This document shows positions 13,237-21,609 of a stretch of DNA of 64,000 nt, piece by piece (position 1 is the first letter of the stretch; each line of letters starts with the position of its first letter). The position numbers were made by a program, and so were the translations under genes. The stretch lies in contig JAIVFJ010000006.1 of the NCBI GenBank assembly GCA_025765615.1, forward strand, positions 558,001 to 622,000. The letters are read 5' to 3'. The DNA is from Zopfochytrium polystomum (lineage: Eukaryota; Chytridiomycota; Chytridiomycetes; Chytridiales; Chytridiaceae). A model generated the notes under the pieces. The model was not told the origin of the DNA and made no database searches. It worked only from the letters and a program-made list of their open reading frames with translations.

Positions 13237-14139
13237 GCAGCAAATTCGTAACGTCATAGTCCGCCGCGAGCAGGGTCTCGCCGCCCCGGCGGCCGTGGCC
13301 GCTGCCGCCATGCGCGCAGCCCATGGCGGCCAGGTGCAGCGCCGTCTCACCGTAGTAGTGTTTGCCCGTGTATGTGAGATTGATGAGTCTGGGCGAGCCC
13401 CGCGCGGCCAAGTCCAGCGCACGGTGCGGTTTGCGCAGGATGTAAAAGTGCAGGACACTCTCGCCCTCGCCGGTGATGTTATTGACGCCCTCGAGCTGCG
13501 CCGGGTCTTGCTCTGGCGCGACGTCGTCGTCGTCGGTGTAGCTGGGAGGAAGGAACAAGGGGGAATTATTGATTGTTTGGGTCGCACACGAATAGACAGA
13601 CAGACAAAGAGACAAAAAAAAAAAAAAAACGAGAAGAAAGGCGAAACGAAAGAAAAAAAAAGTAAAAAAAGTGACAACCCAACAATGGGGGCAATTCAAT
13701 GCCGTTGAGCGACTGGTGGTGGCGTTGAATGGTGTGGGGCCCGTCGATGCGGGCGGCGGCGGTGTCGGCGGCGGCGGTGTCGGCGGCGGCGGCAGTGGCG
13801 GCGTCGGCATTCTCCTGATCGGAAAAAGAGACGCCTCTCCGGTCGTCGGTGGTGGTGGTTGTGGCCCGCGCCGGCGGCGGCGGGGACGGCGGCGGCGTCG
13901 GCATTCGCCACCACGCTGGCGGGTGGCGCGCTCTTGGTAGCAGCGGCAGCAAGGGCAGCTCGGACGATGTCGATGGCGGAGGACCGCTCCATGCGCCGTA
14001 TGCGATCCACCAGATCCACCGCGGGGTCGTCGCCTCCCGCGCTGCTCACTCCCGCTTCGCCGTCGGCCGCGAATGCAGTGGACGTTTGCGACGCGCCTGA
14101 GGACGTTGGCTCGGAGGAGGAGGAGGAGGAGGAAGCCAT
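9217..14139 (-). CDS. TRPV-like cation channel, copy 1 of the tandem family
   Basis: Paralogue of the 1753-6342 gene with the same architecture: low-complexity N terminus, TRPV-type ankyrin repeats (GETALHLAAMG, FAACSGN, DKYGHNVFHILAMQ), Ser/His linker, pre-S1 segment, six hydrophobic segments, pore region and post-S6 TRP-box-like stretch. Exons 2-9 on the minus strand: 13541-13235, 13079-12954, 12873-12742, 12546-12489, 12294-12017, 11834-10354, 10285-10083 and 9986-9217. Exon 1 starts at 14139 (MASSSSSSS). Its 3' end is unresolved because I find no GT donor in the required phase before the in-frame stop at 13696; a frameshift in the GC-rich alanine tract, a non-GT donor or an extra intron is possible. 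Without exon 1 the remaining exons stay open in one frame to the stop. C-terminal sequence after the shared patch has diverged from copy 2. Confidence 0.78.
11515..11765 (-). repeat. Ser/His octad repeat inside TRPV-like copy 1
   Basis: About ten in-frame units of 8-9 codons (for example NGSTHADV, SSSSQTNE, NNGSHADG) in the ankyrin-to-S1 linker. The 24-27 bp DNA repeat is visible on the plus strand as variants of GTGNGAGCTGCTGTTC. The array is longer than in copy 2. Confidence 0.7.
11940..11982. repeat. (CA)n microsatellite in intron 6 of TRPV-like copy 1
   Basis: Imperfect CA dinucleotide run. A shorter CA run lies in the same intron of copy 2 near 4430-4445. Confidence 0.85.
13161..13232. 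repeat. (CA)n(TC)n compound microsatellite in intron 2 of TRPV-like copy 1
   Basis: A CA run of about 32 bp is followed directly by a TC run of about 40 bp, immediately inside the donor of intron 2. Copy 2 has only TC here. Confidence 0.9.
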
Positions 14140-14470
14140 GCTGATAGCTTGCTCTCCTGTGCCTTTGTCTTAGTTATGAGGTTCTACGCGGTTGGAATAA
14201 GGTACGAGGTATTTGCGGGGTTGGTCGTTGCGGGGTGGAGAGGGAGGGAGAGGGGGCGAAGCGTGCGAACGAAGATTGTTACTTTTTTTTTTTTTTTTTT
14301 TTTTTTTTGGTGTGGGGCATTTTGCTAATCGATTATTTTTTTATGTTCTGTTGTCCGCAATCCAATAATAAAAACCGAAAGAAAGAAATCGGCGACCACT
14401 TGCGTGACGCAAGGGCTATGGAAAGAACCATTGACTGCTCTGTGTCTACGTTGACGCGAAATTTTTTTTT
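14140..14470 (-). promoter_or_regulatory. 5' flank of TRPV-like copy 1
   Basis: Shares GTTATGAGGTTCTACGCGG (near 14174), GGAATAAGGTACGAGGTA, a long T run (14283-14308) and AATAAAAACCGAAAG with the flanks of the other two copies. It lacks the intact 38-bp block seen near 291 and 6646, keeping only a part near 14428. Confidence 0.4.
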
Positions 14471-14479
14471 TTTGGCAAA

Positions 14480-15835
14480 TTGAATATTAATTGTTACTGT
14501 TACGATTGAATGCACCAAATAAAAAAAATTTTTTTTTGTCCATTTTTTTTTCCATCAGACAAACACAAAGGATCGATTTAAGACAAAGAGTTCAATGGAT
14601 ATTGGTTGTCCCACACACAGGCAATCTGTCCCTGGATTGAAAGGAGAGTGGCATGCCACAATGAACATTGTGTGGCAGGCCAAGCGGAGAGTGACCAACA
14701 AAGCTTGGAGTGTTAGCCCCAAGCCACTGACACACTGACAGACAAAGGGGGACAGAAAGAGAGAGAAGTCGCAGTCTTTCAGCACAGCCACACTGGCAAA
14801 CCTGGGACCTCTGACAAACTGAGTGCTGCCCTTGCAGCCTTTGGCTGCTCATGCAGCAACCCATTTGACTGCAACAGGAAGAGTGACAGCCTGTTGAATG
14901 CAACAGTCAGCTGGGCACTGGCTCCAAGTGCTCACAGAACCCAGAGGGAGAAACACAAACAGCCCATTGACTTTAGTTCAAACAAAGAGGCAGTCATTGA
15001 TTGATAGATAGACAACAGCCTGTTGACTGCAAAGAGACAGAGAGATAGATATTGAGACACACAGCCCATTGACTGCCACTCCCAGAGATAGGGAGATAGA
15101 CAGACAACCCCTTGACTGCCACTCTTATACACAGCCAGCCTGTTGACTTCATTCCATTTTTAGTTTTTAGAGCATGATTGAAATGCAAGAGAGAGAGTGA
15201 GAGAGAGAGGTTGGGAGGGAGGGAGGGAGGAGAGAGAAGCTGGATTTTTTTTTCAGTCAGGGGAGGGAGAGAGAGCGGGAGAGGGAGAGGGAGAGAGAGA
15301 GAGAGGAGGGAGAGAGAGAAACAGGGAGAGAGACAGAGAGAAAGAGTGAGAGACAGAGACAGAGAGAAACAGAGAGAGACAGAGAGAGAGAGAGCGATGC
15401 GATAGAGAGACAGACAGAGAGACAGACAGCCCATTGACTGCCAGTCCTACAGACAGGGAGAGAGAGAAACAGGGAGAGAGAGAGAATGAGTGAGAGAGGG
15501 AGAGAGGGAGAGAGGCAGGGAGAGAAAGAGGGAGAAAGAGGCGGAGCGAGACAGGGAGAGAGAGAGAGAAGGAGAGGGAGAGAGAGACAGGCAGAGAAAG
15601 AGAGACAGAGAGACAGAGTGAGAGACAGAGCAAAGAGATAGACAGACAGACAGAGAGACAGACAGCCCACTGACTGCCAGTCCTACAGACAGGGAGGTAG
15701 ACAGACAATCTGATAGACAGACATATCTGATAGACAGACAACGCATTGAGCTCCTTCCTTTTCCAATTTTTCCACTGAGTTTTGATTGGGCACCAAAGAC
15801 AAAAACTTAACCCCTCCCCCTGCTCCACTAATCGC
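14480..15835. repeat. Purine-rich low-complexity DNA with a spaced CATTGACTGCC-type repeat
   Basis: The plus strand is dominated by GA, GACA and GGGA motifs (densest 15180-15660). A short phrase recurs at irregular spacing: variants of AGCCCATTGACTGCC or AGCCTGTTGACTGC near 14888, 14961, 15016, 15062, 15106, 15136, 15428 and 15663. The last two also share CAGTCCTACAGACAGGGA. This is satellite-like and I see no coding sequence. Confidence 0.75.
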
Positions 15836-16275
15836 AATTAGAAAATCAGTTTAGCCGCAAATCCTTGTTTTTTTTATTATATAGATGAATGAGATAACAA
15901 TATTATGAGCAAGTTACCAGTAATGGATGTAGTAAGAGGTTTTGCTGGGACACCTGTGAAGGGGATTTCGTTTCTCCAAGTACAAGACATTGAAGAATGC
16001 TGGACATGTTAATGGCAGCCATTACATCACAGTCCCACATGGTTTCTGAGGAGGGGGCATCAGGATTGCATGCAACTTTGGACCACAGCTGCCATTGGCT
16101 GGCCACTCTCTGTGCACAGGCTTGACATCACTGCATTTTGATGGAGAAAAGACAAAAGGGAATGGGAAAAATTAATGGGAAACAAGTTTTGGGCAACAAG
16201 AGCAACACTGTACTCACTATTGTCTCTCCCTTGTGGTGGCTTCCCTGTTGGGTCCTGCTTGGAAATGTAACATTT
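15836..16275. other. Unassigned 440 bp beside the retroelement cluster
   Basis: A minus-strand open frame at 15903-16106 has no recognisable motif. The stretch could be the 3' tail of the neighbouring LINE, which runs towards it, but no shared motif proves that. Confidence 0.3.
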
Positions 16276-16593
16276 TGTTATGAATCACCCTCTGGAAACC
16301 TCTGGAACCTTCTAGAACATTCCTTCATGGAACCTTCTGGAACCTTCTGGAACCTTCTGGAACCTTCTTTGCTTTCCTGACTTGTCTTGTTGTCATTGGT
16401 ATCATTGGTATCATTGTATTACTAATTGCTCTTTCTGGAACTTTCTTTGAGTCTTGATGAGGAAGACTCTCAAAAGGTATAAAAGGGGGATGTGGTACCT
16501 GTCCCATCGCTCAAGTGAATTATTGTTTCCAATACGATCATCACTCCTCTCGGTTCCTTGTCTGCCTTGCCCTGTCCTCCCATGTTCCTCACA
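16276..16593. mobile_element. LTR-like repeat A (318 bp), no target duplication
   Basis: Starts TGTTATGAATCACCC and ends TTCCTCACA, and is nearly identical to the repeat at 18772-19124 apart from a shorter array of GGAACCTTCT units. It contains TATAAAAG at 16478-16485. The 5 bp on each side (CATTT and GAGAG) do not match, so this copy is either a recombinant or has been rearranged. No internal LTR-retrotransposon genes lie beside it. Confidence 0.65.
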
Positions 16594-18771
16594 GAGAGCA
16601 GCTATTTCAGCGGTGGTGGAAGAGGCAGAGAGTGGTGGGAGGGCAAAGAAAATTCAAAGTTAAGCTCAAGGCAAACAACAGATCCAGCCATGAAGCCCTC
16701 ATCGCAAAGGGAGCCGTCAGTGTCAAAAACTAAGGAGGGATGGGTATGAGGAAGGGCAGCAGGGGAGGAGGGGCATGTCCATTGGTTGAAAGCAGTCTCC
16801 CACTCCATCATCCCACAGAACTCGTAACAGCTCTTAACAACCCTCTCAACCTCATTGCACCACGTGTAGTCACTGGCACTCCACTGACACTTGCCCAGGC
16901 ATCTGGGTTTTGCGCACCAAGGCTTCTTCCAGATGGATTGACCACTACCCATTAAACTTGTTGCAGGCATTATCTGGCTTCACCACACAATACAGCTTCC
17001 CTCATGCCAACAAGCAAGAGCCACTCATCACCCATCTCCTGCTGATTCTCCTGACTTCACTGAGCCCACTCTTGCCTTTCACAATCTTGACATGGGCAGT
17101 AGCCTAATCTGACTGATCCCAACCCTCTGACTCTTCACAGCTGTTCCCCTCTCTTACTCTGATCTCCATCAGACTTACTTCTCTATTTTCTTGATTCTGT
17201 GTTTTTCCCTTCTCCTTTGATCATTGTGGCTTTATGTGTGGTGGAGATGCCTGACGACCTGTAAGTCCGTAGCGCCTGAGGTGATACGTGGACGTAGTCC
17301 ATTACAGTTCACTGTTGATGGCTCTTTCTCTTCCTGCCAGCCCCTCTGGGGCTGGAACAATAAAAAAAATAAAAATTGGTTGAAAGCAGGGATGCGAGAA
17401 GGGAGCTGGATTGAAAGTGGAGTAGCAGGGTGAGGTGTGGGAAAGGCGTGGTTGTGAAAATGGTGGTCAGGGAAGGCCAGTTAACGAAAAAGATGGACTG
17501 GGAGGGTTGAGTTGCAGTGGTGCTTGTGCGGCTGCTGATGGGGACTGTGAAGGTGGAGTGTGTAAGGGAAGTTGGATTGTAGGGAGAGATGTGCTTGCTG
17601 CGGGGGTAAGAGAAGGGGGGGGGGGGGGAGCCAATGGAACAGCCAAGGCATTGGACCAAGTGGAAATTTTGGGAGGAAGGGTTAAGGCATTCAGGGAGCC
17701 TGAAGTAGTGATGAGAAAGGAGTTGGAGTTTGGGAGCGTGTGAGTCCAGGCAACAATGTGGAAGAGTTTCCACTTGTGGTGGAGTCATCAGATGGAAAAA
17801 ATTGTATTGGGCAAGGGGGGAATGGTGAAGGGGATTGAAAGAAGATGGGTAAAAGGGGTTGTGAAAAAGACTGTCAGGAGGGCTGTGGTAAAAGTCTGGA
17901 GAGGCAAAGGTGGGAAGAGTGAGAATAAAGGCCTTAATGATGTGGTTCTCTTCACAGAGTTTGTCATGAGGGCCGTCTTTGTAGGAGGAACTGGTGAGGC
18001 GGAGTTCAAAAAGTTGCTCAAAAAAGAAGACAGAGTGTGAACAGAGAGTGGGAAGCACCTTGAGGAGAGTGTGCCAAGGAGAGGCGAGGTCAAGTTGGAG
18101 GCAGTACATCATGATACAGCTTATGTGGCCAATGAGAGAGGGGGAGTTCAAGCGAGAGTTGAGGTCAACATTCATGTCAGAGCAGTATTCGTTGTAAAAG
18201 TCAGGGAAGTTACGGGTCATGGGCGATGGAGGAGAGCATTGGGAAAGGAGGTGACAAAAAGAAGTAAAACTGATCTGTGCCCCACTCAGATGGGGTCAAA
18301 AGAATGGAAGGGAAGATGTTAGCCAGATCATGCGCAGGATCTTTGGCGAGTGCCCACAGTTTCTCTACTTTCCAATGTGCAATGAGAAATGGTTTGGCAC
18401 AGCAATCTATCTTTGACACTGTTGAGGAGACTCCCTTGTGAGGAAGGAACTTTCTACCACGCTGAAGCAGCAACTTGGGAAATGATGTGGAGAGTGTGTC
18501 AAGGTGGCTGACAAGGAGTGATGCACGCTCTGGGGAGGGGTATTGAAAGGGTAGGGATGGAGAGTGGAGGAACTCAAGCTTGGAGGGGAGAAGAATACTG
18601 TCCAAGGCTGCAAGGGCTGCTGAGAGGGGGCAAGCTCAAGTGAGACAGCTGCTGTGAAATTTTCCAGTTGCTCTTCCAAAGCTTACAAAGGTTTGATGAC
18701 CTGCCAGCACAGAGGGAAGAAGGGAAAAGTGTGGAAAGGGGAGGAAGCAAGGATTATGTTGAAGGGGAGGT
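16594..18771 (-). mobile_element. Decayed LINE, 3' half (minus strand)
   Basis: This continues the element at 19130-20470 across the solo LTR. Just below 18771 the minus strand reads LEEQLENFTAAVSLEL, resembling the segment that follows the endonuclease in LINEs. Near 16724 a short frame reads FDTDGSLCDEGF followed by AGSVVCLE, resembling the first motif of RNase H. Between them are Pro/Ser/Leu-rich frames broken by shifts, in which I cannot recognise a reverse-transcriptase YADD motif. It is a non-functional remnant; the RT assignment is by position only. Confidence 0.45.
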
Positions 18772-19124
18772 TGTTATGAATCACCCTCTGGAAACCTCTG
18801 GAACCTTCTAGAACATTCCTTCATGGAACCTTCTGGAACCTTCTGGAACCTTCTAGAACATTCCTTCATGGAACCTTGTGGAACCTTCTGGAACCTTCTT
18901 TGCTTTCCTGACTTGTCTTGTTGTCATTGGTATCATTGGTATCATTGCATTACTAATTGCTCTTTCTGGAACTTTCTTGGAGTCTTGACAAGGAACACTC
19001 TCAAAAGGTATAAAAGGGGGATGGGGGACCTGTCCCATCCCTCAAGTGAATTATTGTTTTCAATACAATCATCACTCCTCTCAGTTCCTTGTCTGCCTTG
19101 CCCTGTCCTGCCCTGTTCCTGACA
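18772..19124. mobile_element. Solo LTR B (353 bp) with target-site duplication
   Basis: Begins TGTTATGAATC and ends GTTCCTGACA (TG..CA termini). It is flanked by perfect 5-bp repeats GAGGT at 18767-18771 and 19125-19129. It interrupts the minus-strand LINE just after its endonuclease SDH motif. It carries alternating GGAACCTTCTGGAACCTTC and CTAGAACATTCC units and TATAAAAG at 19009-19016, so transcription would run on the plus strand. No LTR internal region is attached, as expected for a solo LTR left by recombination. Confidence 0.8.
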
Positions 19125-19129
19125 GAGGT

Positions 19130-20470
19130 GGTCTGAAGTGTCAGTGAGGTGGGACTCTTCAAGTGGAGAAGAAATATTAGCTTCAGTGACGTAGTCAAGA
19201 GCAGGTGGTAAGAGCCAAATGCTGTCCAAATGAGAGGAGTAGGAGCCAGTGGTGTGTGTTTAAGAGGGTAAGTCTGGGTGCAGGTGTCAAAAGGAATCAA
19301 CAAACCCTTTCAGGGAGAGGGTGGGGAGGAACCTATGGCAGGAAGCAGGTCGAGGGGGTCAGTGGTGGGGTTCCAGTCACCAAACCAGTAGGCTTGGTGG
19401 GTTGAGGTGGAGTCAGATGAGACAAGAAAGTTGCATCATTTTTGCAAGTCAGGGAGTTCCTCAGATTGGGGGCCAGCAGGCCAGTAAATATTTCGCAGGA
19501 GCGTTGGAGCGATGAGCAAAAGATAAGGTGAGGGCAAAGGCACAAGTTCCAAAGTGGGAGACATCAGTGATTTGTGGTGCCAGGGAAGATGAGATGATGA
19601 AACCAACACCAGCATGATGGGAAGGGGTGGAGGATATGAAGAAACCTTTATAATTCTTAGTGATGCGACAAATGGAGTGGGTGTCCTCTTCTCTGTCAGA
19701 GCAGCCAGTTTCTTGAATGGCAAGGATGCTGGTTTTGGTGTGATCGAGCCAGTGGGAGGTGATACTGCCTTGGTGGATAAGGCATGGCAGATGTTCCAAG
19801 TCGCAAAGCGAGGGAGGGGTGGTGGTGTTGAAGGTGGTGTGCTAGACACAGGGCTAGTCGACATAACTGACTAAGGAGTGCAGGCAGTCCGGCTAATAGT
19901 TTTTTTTTTTCTGGGGGGGAGGGGAGGAATAAGAGTGATATCTGTTGTGTGTGGAGCTGTTGCTGGATGTTTTCAAGGACCTTCAAAATTGACTGCAGCT
20001 CTGGAGGAGGGACAGAAGTGGAGGCAGGCAGGACAGGTGGGGGAGTTGTGGTGTCAGGAGAGGCCTGAGCTGTCTGGCTGTTGTCTTTGGAATCTGCTGA
20101 AGTGGCTTGGGAGCCAGAGGGGCAGCCAGTTTTGCAAGATTGGGACGTATGGTTGGAGTTTCCACAACGTCGACAGCAGGGGAAAGGAGTGAAATCTTCC
20201 TTTTGGAGTGGGTGAAATGGGAGGGCACAGCCGTTGAAGATGACGGATTGGTTAGTTTTTTGCAACATCAATGCACAGGTTGTAAAAACAAAATGGGCAG
20301 ATGACGAAAGGCTAGCAGTGCCCTTTGCTGAGTTGAAGAAGCCTGGAATGCAAATGACGTGCACCCAAGCTCATATTGGATCGGCTGAAGATCGTAGATA
20401 CTCGTGGAGCAACAAATGTTATAAGGGACAGTTGTGCGTTGCTTTTCGTCACTGATTCGCCACTGTTTTT
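19130..20470 (-). mobile_element. Decayed LINE, 5' half: CCHC knuckle and endonuclease
   Basis: Minus-strand pieces in two or three frames. Around 20178-20122 a CCHC zinc knuckle (CRRCGNSNHTSQSC) lies in a Gln/Pro-rich gag-like frame. From about 19801 the frame reads ATWNICHALS, and a shifted frame gives ILAIQETG near 19715 and AGVGFIISSSLA, ending LTDTSDHL near 19139: the order of an apurinic endonuclease (EEP) domain of non-LTR retrotransposons. Frameshifts separate these motifs, so the element is dead. Confidence 0.65.
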
Positions 20471-20795
20471 CTGCAGAAGGTTCCCAGTGGTCGAATTGTG
20501 ACACCAGCGCCCATAATTGTTATCAACTGAGGGGGATTGCGAGGAGGGTTGTCAAAAAGGACTGTGGCAGATGTGGAGGTGGAAAGCTGGTAATGTGCAA
20601 AATGAATGGATGTTGTGGAGCCACACGAGGATAAAGCAGAGGTGATTGCATGATGCAGGGAGTCTATCAGTTCATCAAAGGGTTTTCCAGTAGTTCCAGG
20701 AGCCAGGTGTTGGAGGACGAGTTGGTTGGTAGGTTTGTTCGTGGATTCTGTGGCAGCAGCTGGAAGTCAGCTCCAACAATAACTGTGACGATGCC

Positions 20796-21074
20796 GTGGA
20801 GCATAAGCTTGCAGGAGATAGTTCGGACTTCAAAGGAGAAATTGCCTCGCACAACGCGCCTTTCAATAGCAACCGCCCGCCACCTCCCAACAGAGAGGAG
20901 TTCGAAACGCAAGATGAGTTAATCAAGTTTGTGAAAGATTTCGCACGAGATCATCAGTATGTAGTCGTGATAGAATCTAGAACGATGACGAAAGTTCGGA
21001 TGCGATGCGTGGAGGTGGGAAACCACGCAAATTACACAACAAACGTACTTGCGCAACGCTGGCGAGGTGAATGA
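20796..21074 (+). pseudogene. FAR1-like DNA-binding fragment (MULE-transposase type)
   Basis: The frame encodes EEFETQDELIKFVKDFARDH, then YVVVIESRTMTKVRMRC. This resembles the N-terminal FAR1-type DNA-binding domain of fungal Mutator-like transposases, where a helix and a (V/I)I.RS strand precede a conserved Cys. It stops after 92 codons with no transposase core downstream. It could be an isolated domesticated domain, but it sits next to retroelement debris and is more likely a fragment. Confidence 0.4.
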
Positions 21075-21609
21075 AAGGTTAACAAAGCGTGGCTGAAGGC
21101 GTCGACGCGTCGTAAAACCATTGTTTTTTGTCTGTTTTTCTCTTCCCAAAATGGAAGCTCTGGCAGAAGGTAATAAATTTATTGAAAAAGAGTTTCAGTG
21201 GTACTCACAGCCTATTTCACTTAGTAGCTGCCCACTGCGAATATCCCCCGCTTTTTTTGTTTTTCCCTTTTGTTATCACACACAGTACGAAGGGACCGGC
21301 AATATACAGACTGCCCAAGACGCCATCAGTCCCACGGCGGAAAAAGGGTCAGATAGCGCAAAAACTAAAGTAAGGGAAGGCCGTTCATGTACTTTGATAG
21401 CGTAACGAAGCGGGTCCGAATCAGAAAAAAAAGGCCAGCAAAACCAAAACGCGACGCCCCGCGACTTTTGCGGGGTCGGGTCAAGACAGACTGCTCGACT
21501 CTCTTTTTTTTCAATTTTGTGGACGAAAATACCGGTTGTCACAGGTCGTGGTGCGCATCTACTCCGGAAGCAGGTAGAAAACACCCGCATGCCTTTTTTT
21601 TAAACACGG
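21075..21609. other. Intergenic, no gene seen
   Basis: Low-coding sequence between the MULE-like fragment and the stop codon of the F-box gene. A phrase near 21405-21450 (CGAAGCGGGTCCGAATCAG followed by an A run) loosely resembles 7630-7660; too weak to call a repeat. Confidence 0.4.

Noticed and set aside
15178..15837. Leu/Ser-rich minus-strand frames up to 194 codons
   Set aside because: They translate low-complexity purine-strand DNA, with no domain, splice signal or codon structure.
16276..19124. Complete LTR retrotransposon bounded by the two LTR-like repeats
   Set aside because: The sequence between them is a minus-strand LINE continuing past the right repeat, the right repeat alone has its own target duplication, and no gag-pol frame lies between on the plus strand.
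21121..21600. Dispersed repeat shared with 7240-7870
   Set aside because: Only one short phrase looked similar; T runs and composition explain the rest.
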